Positions 28,116 to 38,264 of a DNA stretch of 62,154 nt are shown one piece after another. The notes beneath the pieces were generated by a model. The model searched no databases and was not told the DNA's origin. It worked only from the letters and a program-made list of their open reading frames with translations. Every line of letters starts with the position of its first letter. Position 1 is the first letter of the stretch. Made by a program: the position numbers and the translations under genes. Source of the stretch: Pseudomonadota bacterium (GTDB lineage Bacteria > Pseudomonadota > Gammaproteobacteria > Acidiferrobacterales > Acidiferrobacteraceae); the NCBI GenBank assembly GCA_021777335.1, contig JAJYDT010000008.1, positions 1-62,154 of the forward strand. The letters run 5' to 3'.

Positions 28116-29072
28116 TCAGCCGCGCGCAGCTGCCTTTAGGGCCTTCTCGATCGAACCTGGGGCACACATGATGCTGAGGAAACTGTTCGAACCCATCATG
28201 CTGAGGTCCGGAAAATTGATGGCAATCCGGAACTTGGCACCCAAGGCGTAGACCTTTTTGCCCGCAACAACCATTTCATAGGGGAGGTGACCTGTCGACT
28301 TTGGGTTCTGGAAGTCGATCCGGCTCATGATATGCCGGTCTCCGCTGCAACTGTTGCCCGCTGGTCCGGATAGGCCGACCCCGAAGAGGGTCTCCTGCTT
28401 GCCGGGCACGGCCACTTCCCAGACCTGGGTTGTTCCGCCTTTGTGTGCGGCAAGGCCTGCCTCGACCGCGCTCACCGCCTGCTGATAGCTGTGGTAGCGA
28501 TGGAGAACGTGGGCATCAGTGAAGTAGGGCATCAGGAACTTGTAGTGATAGTGTCTCAGATCAGAAACAGTCAATCCCCGTTTAGAACCATAAGTCCTCT
28601 CGGCTCCGAGCGCGGTCTTAAGCGCGGAAGCGACACTCGTCAGGTTGCTCTTCAGGCGGTAGGCATTCGCCATGTAAGGCGGGTTGGTGTAGGCGACCTG
28701 GATCTGGGTGGAACCGTTTGTGACCACCTTGGTCACGGTGACGCGCTGCACAATCGCATAACCGCCAAACTTGGTTGCGGCAGCGGCTTGCCCAAGCGCG
28801 TTATTGGTGACACCGATCACATCGGCGGATACGGTTTCACCACCGCTGAACTTCGCGTTGGTGTACGGTCTATAACTACCAACGATCGAGAACCCGTTCG
28901 CTTTGAGCTTCTTTTCCACGTTCGCGGCAGTCTTGGATATGCTCCCGCCGTTCGTGGTGTAGGCGAGCACAAACGGTTTCAGCCGTTGCGCGGCCCAGGC
29001 GTGGCCCGCTCCGGCAAGCAATAACAGGGTGGTGATGGCAATTGATTTCGGTACAACCGATGCAGTCCTCAT
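28116..29072 (-). CDS. Secreted protein of unknown function, weakly DUF302-like
   Basis: A 318-residue protein from the ATG at 29072, chosen because GGAGAG lies 7 nt upstream; a TTG 15 bp earlier is an alternative. An N-terminal signal peptide ends near HAWAAQ, so it should be periplasmic or secreted. The body opens with FVLAYTTNGGSISKTAANVEKKLKANG-type sequence, like the DUF302 pattern, and a similar alpha/beta pattern recurs later. Two cysteines (NSCSG and IMCAPG) could form a disulfide. It stands alone with its own terminator, next to the copper operon, but no metal motif is visible. I do not recognise a function. Confidence 0.7.
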   Translation of the reverse strand: MRTASVVPKSIAITTLLLLAGAGHAWAAQRLKPFVLAYTTNGGSISKTAANVEKKLKANGFSIVGSYRPYTNAKFSGGETVSADVIGVTNNALGQAAAATKFGGYAIVQRVTVTKVVTNGSTQIQVAYTNPPYMANAYRLKSNLTSVASALKTALGAERTYGSKRGLTVSDLRHYHYKFLMPYFTDAHVLHRYHSYQQAVSAVEAGLAAHKGGTTQVWEVAVPGKQETLFGVGLSGPAGNSCSGDRHIMSRIDFQNPKSTGHLPYEMVVAGKKVYALGAKFRIAINFPDLSMMGSNSFLSIMCAPGSIEKALKAAARG

Positions 29073-29467
29073 TGTTGTTCTCTCCAAGTAGCACGCTCAT
29101 AGTGGTGACGACATCAGGCGATGTTGCGTCAGTCTTTGGTTATGTACTGATTTAATGCTGTGGTGAATACGGGGCGGTACAGCCCACCGAAAACGAAAAT
29201 ACCATACAATGCAGGCTGCTCAAAGCCCCCGGGTCTGCTGTGCCGCCCGCATCGGTTTCCCGCGCGGTAATACAGTCCTGGGGTGCGACCCTGAGGCCAC
29301 GCCCTGCGCCCCCCGACATCGTGGCAGTGGACGTCGGGAGGATGTAGACGATGGGTATCTTTGCATCCCACGCCGTGGCGGCGTGGGTGGTCGTTTTGTC
29401 TTCCCACCTTGGCTGCTGGCTTACTGCGGTTTACCTTTGCACAGACTGAAAAACATGGAATCCCGGC
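29073..29467. other. Intergenic region between secreted protein and copZ
   Basis: About 395 bp without a credible gene. A perfect 9-bp-stem hairpin, CCCACGCCG-TGG-CGGCGTGGG, lies at 29367-29387, about 80 nt beyond the copZ stop. It has no T-run on the reverse strand but is the best candidate for the 3' end of the copper transcript. Confidence 0.45.
29367..29387. repeat. GC-rich hairpin downstream of copZ
   Basis: Nine perfectly paired bases around a 3-nt TGG loop. It may end or stabilise the copper operon mRNA; a forward-strand T-rich stretch (GTTTTGTCTT) follows 6 bp later, so it could instead act on the forward strand. Confidence 0.5.
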
Positions 29468-29674
29468 TCAGCGTTTCACCTCTGCGCTGTAACCTTGACC
29501 CCGTACCGCCTGCAGCAGGGTCTGTGCGTCGGCTGCCCCCTGAATGACTGCTTCCTCGAGTTCCAGGCTCACGCTGGCCGAGCGCACGCCCGGTACAGAC
29601 TGCAAGGCTTTGGTCACGGTGTTCACGCAATGTCCGCAGGTCATGCCGCTGATTCTGAGTGTGATCGATTCCAT
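29468..29674 (-). CDS. copZ: Copper chaperone, single HMA domain (CopZ-like)
   Basis: A 68-residue heavy-metal-associated domain with MTCGHC (Cys13, Cys16) near the N-terminus and the usual beta-alpha-beta-beta-alpha-beta pattern. It would bind Cu(I) in the cytosol and hand it to the adjacent CopA. An AAGGA site sits 7 nt before the ATG. It follows copA by 90 bp on the same strand. The His at CGHC is common in such chaperones. Another soft metal cannot be excluded. Confidence 0.9.
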   Translation of the reverse strand: MESITLRISGMTCGHCVNTVTKALQSVPGVRSASVSLELEEAVIQGAADAQTLLQAVRGQGYSAEVKR

Positions 29675-29763
29675 TGTTTTTTCCTTGTTTCGGTTAGATT
29701 GAAGGGCCGACCGGGTATGCGCCGGGCGTGTTCCAATGATGGGTTATCGGGTGGTCTCTCTGG

Positions 29764-32262
29764 TCACGTCACTACCTCGGGTGATGGTGTCTCAAAGTGG
29801 GCCGGTTGGACCCGCCGAAGTCTCAGACTGTTGCTTACCACGAATACGCTCGAGAATCCCATAGCCAATCCAGCCACCATCGGATTGAGATGGATCCGGA
29901 AAACGGGGTAGAAGACGCCGGCTGCGAGCGGTATCAGAGCAATGTTGTAAAAAAAGGCCCAGAATAGATTTCCACGGATGGTAGCAAGCGTACGCCGCGC
30001 GATCGTAAGGGCTGTGACCACAAGGCCGAGATTGCCACGCGTGAGCGTCACATCCGCCGCTTCGATCGCGATATCGGTCCCATTCGCGACCGCGAGACCG
30101 ACGTCCGACTGTGCGAGCGCTGGCCCATCATTGATGCCGTCGCCGATGAACGCGACTCGGTGCCCATTGTCCTGCAGCCGCTTTACCGCCGCCGCCTTAC
30201 CTTCTGGAAGGACACCCGCTTCATAGCGCTCGATCCCCACCTCATGGCTGATCGCAGCTGCGGTTACCTCGGTGTCGCCGGTGATCAGCACTAGGTCGAG
30301 ACCGGCGGTTTTGAGTGCTGCGATGGCAGTTTTTGCCTCCGGTCTTAAGGGATCCGAGATACCGAATAGCGCGATGGCCTCGCCATCCACGGCCAGATAG
30401 ACTACGGTCTGTCCGGTCGAGGCGGCCGCGAGCGCCTTGGGTGCCAGCGCCACCACATCAATTCCCTCGCGTGTCATGAGTCGTTCAGATCCAAGTAGTA
30501 CCATGTGGCCCGCCACCTTTCCCGATACGCCGTACCCAGGCAATGCCTGAACCTCTTCTGCACGGGATAGCGCAAGTCCCTGTTCGCGCGCACCCTCCAT
30601 AATGGCCCGGGCCAATGGGTGCTCGCTGCCGGTCTCAATGCTCGCGGCCCATTCCACGGCATGCGCTGCATTCGGTCTTCCGTCAAGGACGTACCGTGAG
30701 AGCAGGCGCGGCTGGCCGATCGTGAGCGTGCCAGTCTTGTCAAGCATGACCGTGTCCACGTGTGTCAGCAGTTCGATTGCCGAGCCTCTGCGAAACAATA
30801 CCCCGAGTTCCGCTGCGCGGCCGCTGCCAACCATGATCGCGGCCGGCGTTGCGAGCCCCATGGCGCAAGGGCAGGCGACGACCAGCACTGCGACCGCGCT
30901 CATGAGGGCCACCGGCAGGGCCGGCGATGGACCCAGGACCAGCCAACAGGCGAACGTAAGCACGGCAATTGCGAGAACCAGCGGTGTGAACACGCGCACG
31001 ACGCGGTCGGCGACGCCCTGGATCGGCACCTTTGATCCCTGCGCACGCTCGATCAGACGTATTATCTGCGCGAGTGTGCTCTCGGCACCAAGGCGCGTCA
31101 CCTCGACCTCAAGCGTGCCGTACTGGTTGATCGTGCCTCCGGTCACACGGTCTCCGGCCCGCTTCGCGACGGGCGCCGGTTCGCCCGTCAACATAGCCTC
31201 TTCGATATAGCTCTTGCCGTTGCGCACGATGCCGTCCACCGGGACGCGTTCTCCCGGGCGCACGACGACCTGTTCTCCGACGGTGACTTCGCCGATCGAT
31301 ACCTCACGTATTTCACCTAATCGGCGTACATGAGCCGTCTTGGCCTGGAGATCAAGTAGATGTCTGATGGCTGCCCCTGCGCGGCCTTTCGCGATTTCTT
31401 CGAGGTATTTACCATAGAGGATAACTGTGATGATGACAGCGGCAGAGTCGAAATACAGAACGCGTCCCGCTGCCGGGAACGCCTGCGGAAAGAGCAGTAC
31501 AATGAGACTGTAAAGCCATGCTGCTCCGGTTCCGGTCAGTACCAGACTGTTCATATCTGGAGAGGCGTGACGATAGGCGACAAAACCTGGGCGTAGGAAG
31601 CGACGCCCGGGACCAAACAGCACCAGGGTGGCTAGCAATGCCTCACCCCAGCCCCAGAATGATGCTGGCGCAAAATGCCGAAGTGTCGTGGCCAGACTTG
31701 GCAGGAATGCGCCTCCCATAGACACGATAACGACCGGTATCGTCATCAGAGTGGCAGCCCAGACGTCACGCCGCATGCGTCGCAAATTTGCTTTGCGGGC
31801 GGTGTCTTCGGGATGATCCAGGTCGTCTGTATCAAACTCCGGAGAACGTACTTCATAACCTGCCCGGCGGATAGCCTCGGTCACGGATTCCCGTGTCACG
31901 GATGCCGGCACATAGTGGACAAGCGCGCGTTCGCTCGCGAGGTTGACGGACGCGCCGATAACGCCCGGAAGCGTCTTGAGTGCCCGTTCGACCCGTCCAA
32001 CGCAGGATGCGCAGGTCATGCCATCAACGCTGAGATCGAGCTCGCCGATAACCGGGGAATAACCTGTGGCGCGCACGGTAGCCACGATGTCCGGCAGGTC
32101 GAGATCTCCCTCCTGATAGCGTACCGAGGCACGTCCCGTCGCAAGATTGACGCTCGCGTCCTCGACGCCCGTCAGTGTCTTGAGTGCGCGTTCGACGCGG
32201 CCTGCGCAGGACGCACAGGTCATGCCTTCAACGCCGAGTTCGATCTGCACTGGCCCCGTCAT
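29764..32262 (-). CDS. copA: Copper-exporting P1B-type ATPase with two HMA domains
   Basis: An 832-residue heavy-metal pump. Two N-terminal metal-binding domains carry MTCASC (Cys16/19 and Cys84/87). The membrane domain has the CPC motif in [12 protein letters not shown], which marks Cu(I)/Ag(I) pumps; the catalytic core shows [16 protein letters not shown] (phosphorylated Asp), SEHPLA and [14 protein letters not shown]. It exports cytoplasmic copper to the periplasm. Its start overlaps the cueR stop as ATGA, so the two are coupled. Confidence 0.96.
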   Translation of the reverse strand: MTGPVQIELGVEGMTCASCAGRVERALKTLTGVEDASVNLATGRASVRYQEGDLDLPDIVATVRATGYSPVIGELDLSVDGMTCASCVGRVERALKTLPGVIGASVNLASERALVHYVPASVTRESVTEAIRRAGYEVRSPEFDTDDLDHPEDTARKANLRRMRRDVWAATLMTIPVVIVSMGGAFLPSLATTLRHFAPASFWGWGEALLATLVLFGPGRRFLRPGFVAYRHASPDMNSLVLTGTGAAWLYSLIVLLFPQAFPAAGRVLYFDSAAVIITVILYGKYLEEIAKGRAGAAIRHLLDLQAKTAHVRRLGEIREVSIGEVTVGEQVVVRPGERVPVDGIVRNGKSYIEEAMLTGEPAPVAKRAGDRVTGGTINQYGTLEVEVTRLGAESTLAQIIRLIERAQGSKVPIQGVADRVVRVFTPLVLAIAVLTFACWLVLGPSPALPVALMSAVAVLVVACPCAMGLATPAAIMVGSGRAAELGVLFRRGSAIELLTHVDTVMLDKTGTLTIGQPRLLSRYVLDGRPNAAHAVEWAASIETGSEHPLARAIMEGAREQGLALSRAEEVQALPGYGVSGKVAGHMVLLGSERLMTREGIDVVALAPKALAAASTGQTVVYLAVDGEAIALFGISDPLRPEAKTAIAALKTAGLDLVLITGDTEVTAAAISHEVGIERYEAGVLPEGKAAAVKRLQDNGHRVAFIGDGINDGPALAQSDVGLAVANGTDIAIEAADVTLTRGNLGLVVTALTIARRTLATIRGNLFWAFFYNIALIPLAAGVFYPVFRIHLNPMVAGLAMGFSSVFVVSNSLRLRRVQPAHFETPSPEVVT

Positions 32263-32678
32263 TGTCCGCTACCCTCTAGAACGCCGCCGAGTGCCGCGAG
32301 GATGGAGCAGCCGGTGACAGGACCCCGCCCATTACAGCGATCGGCGAGGTGGGTCAGGCTCTGGCGCATCCGCTCAAGATCTCCAATCCGGGCTTCGAGA
32401 TCACTGATGTGTTGCACGACCAGACGTTTTACCTCGCGGGCTGGTGTATCCACGTTATCGGAGAGTTTCAGAAGCGTTGCGACCTCCTCCAGGGAAAAGC
32501 CGAGTGTCTGCGCCCGGCGGATGAAGCGCAGTCTGCGGACGGCTTCGGCTGGATATACGCGATAGCCGGATGCAGTCCGGCGGGATGGCACGAGCAGACC
32601 GAGGCGCTCGTAATAACGCAATGCCCCTGGCCCCAACCCAACCTGTTTTGCCAACGCACCGATACTCAAGGATTCCAT
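32259..32678 (-). CDS. cueR: MerR-family copper-responsive regulator (CueR-like)
   Basis: About 139 residues from the ATG at 32678, preferred to the one at 32690 because GGAGA lies 6 nt upstream. An N-terminal winged helix ([23 protein letters not shown]) is followed by a dimerisation helix and a metal loop [10 protein letters not shown] (Cys-x8-Cys). The dimer-helix position that holds Cys in divalent-metal sensors such as ZntR appears to be Ala, which fits monovalent Cu(I)/Ag(I) sensing. It is the first gene of the operon that it presumably activates. Confidence 0.9.
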   Translation of the reverse strand: MESLSIGALAKQVGLGPGALRYYERLGLLVPSRRTASGYRVYPAEAVRRLRFIRRAQTLGFSLEEVATLLKLSDNVDTPAREVKRLVVQHISDLEARIGDLERMRQSLTHLADRCNGRGPVTGCSILAALGGVLEGSGQ

Positions 32679-32712
32679 GCACGTCTCCATGGCTTATTCA
32701 TATATGCCACAA

Positions 32713-32743
32713 GTTTAAACCCTATAGTACACTGTAGAGTCAA
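32713..32743 (-). promoter_or_regulatory. MerR-type promoter/operator of the copper operon
   Basis: On the reverse strand TTGACT (32743-32738) and TTAAAC (32718-32713) are separated by exactly 19 bp, the overlong spacer diagnostic of MerR-family activation. The spacer holds an imperfect dyad (ACTCTACAGTG/TACTATAGGGT, 8 of 11 pairs) as the likely CueR site. The start would fall about 28 nt before the cueR ATG. Confidence 0.82.
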
Positions 32744-32936
32744 GCGGACGATCTCCCTCTGAAAGAATGAGGAGGGGTGACGGTGTTGCGACGTCAGTAG
32801 GCGGGGTGGAGCCTGCTACGCAACACGAGGATTTCCAGTGGTGCAGGTGGCCCAGGCGGTTTCCTGAGGACACACGCAGGTATTCAGGTGCCGGGGATGG
32901 CTGGAGTCATGAACAGCGCGGGGCTGGCGGCACAGG

Positions 32937-33533
32937 TCAACGGCAGTTTGGTGGTAGGTAGATCGCGGGTACGGTCGTGCCGCTGCTCGTGTAGGTCGTT
33001 CCGTTGATGGTCAGGGAGCCATAGCCGCAGGCCCATGAGATAGCGCCGATCGCGGGCGTGGCGGTGAAGGTGAGCACTGTTCCACTTGCAGTGGGAAAGC
33101 CGCCGAGATCGGCGCGGTATTGAACCGTGATGACCGGCGGTGTTCCTGCCGAGGTGTTCGATCCACCCACGGACTGGCTGAGTACGCTCAGTGCACTGAC
33201 ATAGTGTCCGTTGAAGCTCGATGAAAGCGCCAGACCGTAGGTGGTGTTGCTACCCGCTGGAAAGTACCCGTCGGTCTGGTACGTGTCTGAGACCGCGGTT
33301 TCGGCCGCCGCTGCCAGAGAAAAACCCTCTGTGAGTTTCGCACGCACAACGTAGTCCTCGTAGGAGGGGATGGCGATGGCAGCAAGGATTCCGATGATGG
33401 TCACCACGATCATGAGTTCGATCAGGGTAAATCCTGACGAAACACTGTATCCCAGCCCGGTTTGGCCGAGATCGGACACGGAGGTCGATTGATTCTGCCC
33501 GGAATACAGGGTTTTTGGCGCGTCGTTGCACAT
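32937..33533 (-). CDS. pilA: Type IV pilin (PilA-like major pilin)
   Basis: About 198 residues. The prepilin site G-FTLIELMIVVTIIGILAAIAIP is unmistakable, with Glu5 of the mature chain kept. The mature part is about 160 residues, and two cysteines (WACGYG and PPNCR) frame a C-terminal disulfide loop. The start is uncertain: the ATG at 33533 gives a 35-residue leader, long for this family; a GTG about 57 bp later would give 16 residues. Neither has a strong ribosome site. It lies 60 bp after malQ on the same strand and has no pilus genes nearby. Confidence 0.85.
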   Translation of the reverse strand: MCNDAPKTLYSGQNQSTSVSDLGQTGLGYSVSSGFTLIELMIVVTIIGILAAIAIPSYEDYVVRAKLTEGFSLAAAAETAVSDTYQTDGYFPAGSNTTYGLALSSSFNGHYVSALSVLSQSVGGSNTSAGTPPVITVQYRADLGGFPTASGTVLTFTATPAIGAISWACGYGSLTINGTTYTSSGTTVPAIYLPPNCR

Positions 33534-33592
33534 GGTCAAACCAAGGGCTATGCAATATTGGTGCCAGTAATCGCCTAGGACACAGGGTATCG

Positions 33593-35749
33593 TCAAGCAG
33601 GGTCTTCGGACCGTGTTGGGCCGGCCCGCCCGGCGTCGGCCATGATGCGCACGAGATCCCCGAGGAGCGCACGGTCGATCTCTTCGACCGGGCAGACAAG
33701 CTTGTGCCGCCAATTGGGGCGTTCGGAGGTCGTTCCAGGCAGGTTTACCGCTTCCGGCATCATGAGCAGATCTTCCATCTGTACCAGCAGGATGCGGGCA
33801 GGGGTCTTCGCGAGATAGGCGTAGACGGCCAGCATGAGCGGCGCTGAAGGTGCTTCAGGTACAGGGGTATCCTGTGGCAACAGGCCTTCGCGCACGAGCG
33901 CATCGATCAGCTGTCGCTTGTCATGGGCGCGCTCTCGTAGCTGCTGGTTCGCCACTGCTTGTGACGGAAAGAGACTGAGCCTCTGGCGCTCGTTAAGGTC
34001 GGTGGTCAACCAGAAACCGGTGAAGGTCGGCAGATCGTGTGTCGTGACCATCACTAGGGCGTCAGAGCAGTAGTCTGCGGGACGCGTGAAGATGCCCCCG
34101 GCGCCGCGCTCAAAGTACAGGATGCGGTAGGACAGGAACCCAAAATCGGCGAGTGCGCTGTGAATCTCCGGGGGCACTGTGCCCAGATCTTCGCCGATCA
34201 CGAGACAACGGTGCCGTTGGCTTTGATAAGCGAGTAGTTGGCACAGTGGTTCCAGAGGGTAGCGCACATAGGCACCTTCGCGGGCGGTTGCATGCTTGGG
34301 CACCCAGAAGAGCCGGGCAAGGCCCATGACATGATCGATGCGCAGCGCACCCGCCCCGGCCATATTTGCATCCCAGATCGCGAGATAGGGCTCATATCCA
34401 CGATCAGCCAGTGTCCATGGGTTCGCGGGTGGCAAGCCCCAGTCCTGCCCGTTCTGATTGACGATGTCCGGAGGGCAGCCGACGGTTGCGTCAAAGATGA
34501 AAAGATCCTGGTCGGACCACGCCTCGGCGCCTCCTTGATCGACGCCGATGGCAAGGTCCCGGTAAAGTCCGATCCCAAGCAGGTGCCGTGCCTGCTCGCT
34601 TACCGAGTCGAGCTGTTCTTTGGTTTGCCACTGAAGATAGGCGAAAAATTCCACACGCGTCGCGTGTGCCGACGCAAATTTTGCCACGGCAGGTGCCTCG
34701 GGATGGTGATACTCAGGTGGCCACGCCGGCCATCCCCACACGGAGGGGTCATGGTCAAAGAACTGCTCTTGCAGGGCCTCGTACACGGCATATCTCGAAA
34801 GTGCATCACCCCCTTGACTCTTGAAGTCGGCAAACGCCTTGCGCCTTTGCGTATCCGCCGTATTCCAGAACTCCGCATGGAGCATCTCTAGTAGTTCTTT
34901 CTTGAGGGCCCAGGCCGCGCGGTAATCGACCCAGGGCGCGGCACGCAGTCCCGCGATCCGCGACTGGAAGTCGGGATCCCCGACCCGTGCGCACGCGGCT
35001 GCCGAGCGCCGGAATTCCGGGATGGCCTCGACATCTATATAGAGTGGGTTGAGGAATAGCCGGCTCGATGGGCTATAGGGGCTCGCCCGGTCAGGATCAT
35101 GCAGGAACAGCGCATGTAGCGGATTGATACCAATGATCGATGCGCCAAGGCGGGATGCCCATCCAACCACGTGTGCGAGGTCCGTGAAATCTCCGATCCC
35201 CCAGTTTCTGCCCGAACGCAGCGCATAGAGCTGGATCGCGAGGCCCCAGACACGCCCGTGACCATGCAGTGTTGGAGGCCAATAGCTGTGATCGGGTGTT
35301 ACGATAAGCCAGGTCGAGGCAAGTAGGCCCTGATCGGTGGCAAGCGTGAGGCGGTGGCGGCCCATTTCTGGTCTGAAGGGCATAGGCCAGGACCAGTAGT
35401 GCTTGGAGTGCTCATCGTTCGGCAGGGACACGATACCGTGCTCCGCCGTGCCGTCGCTGCGCAGATACTCGAAACGGAGCATAGCGCCAGCGTACTGGCC
35501 TACCTTAAGCGAGATCGTGGGTTCGGAGTCTGAGACGCGTAGCACATACAGGGCTTTGAGTACGCCCTCGTGCGATGTGGCCAAGTGCTCAAGGGCCATT
35601 GCCTGAGCTTCAATTGGTGCCCCGAGTGCGGCGAGTAGCGCCTCCAGCGTTGTGCCCGGGACCTCATGACGCTGCCCCCATGCGTCCTCATAATCACGGT
35701 CGACACCGTAAAGACGGCAGAGCTGTGCCAACCGGTCAGGATCATGCAT
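33593..35749 (-). CDS. malQ: 4-alpha-glucanotransferase (amylomaltase, GH77)
   Basis: A 718-residue cytoplasmic enzyme that moves alpha-1,4-glucan segments between maltodextrins and releases glucose. GH77 signatures are SPYSPSSRLFLNPLYID, the nucleophile in LRIDHVMGL, the acid/base Glu in IGEDLGTVP and the Asp in TTHDLPTF. The N-terminal ~150 residues are the extension seen in E. coli-type MalQ. GGGGA lies 8 nt before the ATG. It ends the alpha-glucan gene run, 463 bp behind glgX, and may have its own promoter. Confidence 0.95.
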   Translation of the reverse strand: MHDPDRLAQLCRLYGVDRDYEDAWGQRHEVPGTTLEALLAALGAPIEAQAMALEHLATSHEGVLKALYVLRVSDSEPTISLKVGQYAGAMLRFEYLRSDGTAEHGIVSLPNDEHSKHYWSWPMPFRPEMGRHRLTLATDQGLLASTWLIVTPDHSYWPPTLHGHGRVWGLAIQLYALRSGRNWGIGDFTDLAHVVGWASRLGASIIGINPLHALFLHDPDRASPYSPSSRLFLNPLYIDVEAIPEFRRSAAACARVGDPDFQSRIAGLRAAPWVDYRAAWALKKELLEMLHAEFWNTADTQRRKAFADFKSQGGDALSRYAVYEALQEQFFDHDPSVWGWPAWPPEYHHPEAPAVAKFASAHATRVEFFAYLQWQTKEQLDSVSEQARHLLGIGLYRDLAIGVDQGGAEAWSDQDLFIFDATVGCPPDIVNQNGQDWGLPPANPWTLADRGYEPYLAIWDANMAGAGALRIDHVMGLARLFWVPKHATAREGAYVRYPLEPLCQLLAYQSQRHRCLVIGEDLGTVPPEIHSALADFGFLSYRILYFERGAGGIFTRPADYCSDALVMVTTHDLPTFTGFWLTTDLNERQRLSLFPSQAVANQQLRERAHDKRQLIDALVREGLLPQDTPVPEAPSAPLMLAVYAYLAKTPARILLVQMEDLLMMPEAVNLPGTTSERPNWRHKLVCPVEEIDRALLGDLVRIMADAGRAGPTRSEDPA

Positions 35750-36212
35750 GGTGTTGTCCCCAATGTGATTCGAGCGTCCAGATGATGCGCCATGGACGCA
35801 ATGCGTACAGCCATTTTCGATCTCCGGCTAGATGGATCCCGTGGCCCGTAAACGGGGCCATCAGGATGGTTGTTTCTCTTGAGAGCTTTTCATGAAACCA
35901 GGGAGGTGTGCTGCCGCAGAGAAAGTGCATCGAAAAGCCGGGACCACCATAAGAGGCTATAGGTTCGATGTACCCACCGGCGCATGGGTTGACCGCTTTA
36001 TTCATGCGGCCGCGTCGGACTGAAATCGCAAGGCCGGGCGCGCGCATGCGCCCTTGATATCACCTGTCGTCGGTCGGAGCATCACCGCGCGATGTTTCGA
36101 ACCTACGCTGGTGGCGGACATAAGGTGACCTCCAAGGTGCCTGGATCTCACTGGCGGAACCGGGGATCTCTATCTTCGGATCCGGTGCCGAATGGCAGGC
36201 GATGTCGCCATC
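35750..36212. other. Spacer between glgX and malQ
   Basis: A 463-bp gap that breaks an otherwise overlapping gene run. A reverse 101-codon frame at 35742-36047 overlaps the malQ start but resembles nothing known. A GGGCGC/GCGCCC palindrome lies at 36036-36053. The gap probably holds a separate malQ promoter. Confidence 0.4.
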
Positions 36213-38264
36213 TCATAGCCGCCGCAGCACCTTCATGCACTGTCCTTCGAGCCGAAGCCCGGACAACGACGCCTCGCATCCATCGGCAGGGAGGGCGGGC
36301 GTCCAGCCGGTGCTGAACTCCGGGGGGAGCTGAAATTCGACCGGTTGTGGGTCGCTGTTCATCAGCAGCAGGAAATCATCATCCAAGCCCGCCCCTGGAA
36401 GCAGGACGGCAAGCGCGTACCGGTTGGGGTTAATCCATCCTGTCTCGTCAAGCTCCTGGCCTTCGGCCCCGAACCACAATACGTCCTCATGGCCGTTATG
36501 CCGGCCGTTAAAGAAGGTCCCGCGGCGGAACACGGGATGGGCCCGTCGCAGACGGATCAGCTGCGCGACAAACTCCCCTATGTGGGTAGATCGAGGATCC
36601 CCGCCCCAGTTGATCCAGCTAAGCGGATTATCCTGGCAGTAGGCGTTGTTATTGCCGCTCTGTGTGCGCCCCATCTCGTCGCCTGCGAGCAACATAGGTA
36701 CCCCTTGAGAGAGCAGTAGCGTCGTCAGCAGGTTGCGTTTCTGCCGATCGCGCAGGGCGTTGATCGTCGCGTCATCAGTTGGCCCCTCGACACCGCAGTT
36801 CCAGCTGAAATTCTCGGTGGCTCCATCCGCGTTGTCCTCGAGGTTCTGCTCGTTGTGCTTTTCGTTATAACTCACGAGATCGGTGAGGGTGAACCCATCG
36901 TGCGAGGTAATGAAATTGATGGATGCCGACGGTCTGCGGTCACGCGTCTGATAGAGGTCGCTCGATCCGCTCAATCGCGAGGCAAGCTCTCCCGCAAACC
37001 CAGCATCTCCGCGCCAGTACCTCCGTATGCTGTCGCGATACCGGCCGTTCCATTCGCTCCATCCCCCCGGAAAATTTCCTGCCTGATACCCATGAATTCC
37101 GACGTCCCAGGGTTCCGCGATCAGCTTGACGCCGGAAAGGACCGGGTCCTGCTGGATCATGCTGAAGAATGTGTTGCTCCAGTCGGAGCCGTTCGTGTCC
37201 CGGCCAAGTGTCGCGGCAAGGTCAAAGCGGAAACCATCGACATGCATCTCATCAACCCAGTAGCGCAGACTGTCCATGATGAGCTTCTGTACCTGAGGAT
37301 GCGTGACATTGAGTGTGTTCCCGCATCCTGTGACGTTTATATAGTGTCGAGGTGAGTTCGGATTGAGCCAATAATAGGACGCATTGTCGATTCCCCGGAA
37401 TGATAGGGTAGGACCGAGCTGGTCGCCTTCACCCGTATGGTTGTATACGACATCAAGAATCACCTCGATCCCTGCTTGGTGCATGCGTTTTACGAGCATT
37501 TTGAATTCGCTGATATGTCCGCTTGCACAGTAAGGGGTATGCGGCGCGAAGTAACCTATGGAGTTGTAGCCCCAGTAGTTGCGCAGGTTGTGGTTCACAA
37601 GCCAGCGATCATCGACAAAGGCATGAATGGGCATCAGTTCGATGGCGCTGATGCCTAGCCGGGTGAAATGATCTATGACCGGTTCTGCGGCGAGTCCGGC
37701 GAAGGTTCCTCGAAACGGCGCGGCCACGTCCGGGTGCTGGATCGTAAAGCCACGGACGTGCAGTTCGTAGATGACTGTGTTCTCCCATGAAATGCGCGGG
37801 GGCGCATCGTTGTCCCAGTTGAACGCAGTGTCGGCAACCTGGCACTTCGGCATTCCGGGCGCGCTGTCTTTGTGGTCAAAAGAAAGATCTCGGTTGTGGC
37901 TGTCCACGCAATAGCCGAACTGAGCATCGCTCCAGCGCATATTTCCGACGATCGCGCGCGCGTAGGGGTCAAGCAGCAGTTTGTTCGGATTGAAGCGGTG
38001 GCCCCGCTCCGGTTCGTAGGGGCCGCTTATGCGATAGCCGTAAAGCTGTCCGGGCCGCACGTCGGGAAGATAGCCGTGCCACACATTGTGGATGTGCTCT
38101 GGTAGATCGAGGGTCGCGATTTCGCTCTGGCCAGTGTCGTCGAACAGGCACAGCTGGACCCGTTCAGCGTGCTCTGAGAAGAGCGCGAAATTCACGCCGC
38201 TGCCGTCCCAGGTGGCGCCAAGAGGCTCCGGTTTTCCCGGGAGGACGCGAGGATTTCCGTTCAC
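36213..38264 (-). CDS. glgX: Glycogen debranching enzyme (isoamylase-type GH13)
   Basis: A 683-residue debranching enzyme that cleaves alpha-1,6 branches of glycogen. An N-terminal CBM48-type domain ([19 protein letters not shown]) precedes the GH13 barrel with DVVYNHT, the nucleophile in [12 protein letters not shown], the acid/base in [10 protein letters not shown] and the Asp in [10 protein letters not shown]. Length fits GlgX/TreX. It starts inside the last codons of the treS-maltokinase gene (4-bp overlap), indicating one operon. Confidence 0.95.
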   Translation of the reverse strand: MNGNPRVLPGKPEPLGATWDGSGVNFALFSEHAERVQLCLFDDTGQSEIATLDLPEHIHNVWHGYLPDVRPGQLYGYRISGPYEPERGHRFNPNKLLLDPYARAIVGNMRWSDAQFGYCVDSHNRDLSFDHKDSAPGMPKCQVADTAFNWDNDAPPRISWENTVIYELHVRGFTIQHPDVAAPFRGTFAGLAAEPVIDHFTRLGISAIELMPIHAFVDDRWLVNHNLRNYWGYNSIGYFAPHTPYCASGHISEFKMLVKRMHQAGIEVILDVVYNHTGEGDQLGPTLSFRGIDNASYYWLNPNSPRHYINVTGCGNTLNVTHPQVQKLIMDSLRYWVDEMHVDGFRFDLAATLGRDTNGSDWSNTFFSMIQQDPVLSGVKLIAEPWDVGIHGYQAGNFPGGWSEWNGRYRDSIRRYWRGDAGFAGELASRLSGSSDLYQTRDRRPSASINFITSHDGFTLTDLVSYNEKHNEQNLEDNADGATENFSWNCGVEGPTDDATINALRDRQKRNLLTTLLLSQGVPMLLAGDEMGRTQSGNNNAYCQDNPLSWINWGGDPRSTHIGEFVAQLIRLRRAHPVFRRGTFFNGRHNGHEDVLWFGAEGQELDETGWINPNRYALAVLLPGAGLDDDFLLLMNSDPQPVEFQLPPEFSTGWTPALPADGCEASLSGLRLEGQCMKVLRRL

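Noticed and set aside
35742-36047. Reverse 101-codon open frame upstream of malQ
   Set aside because: It overlaps the malQ start, has no ribosome site I can see and no recognisable domain; more likely non-coding spacer.
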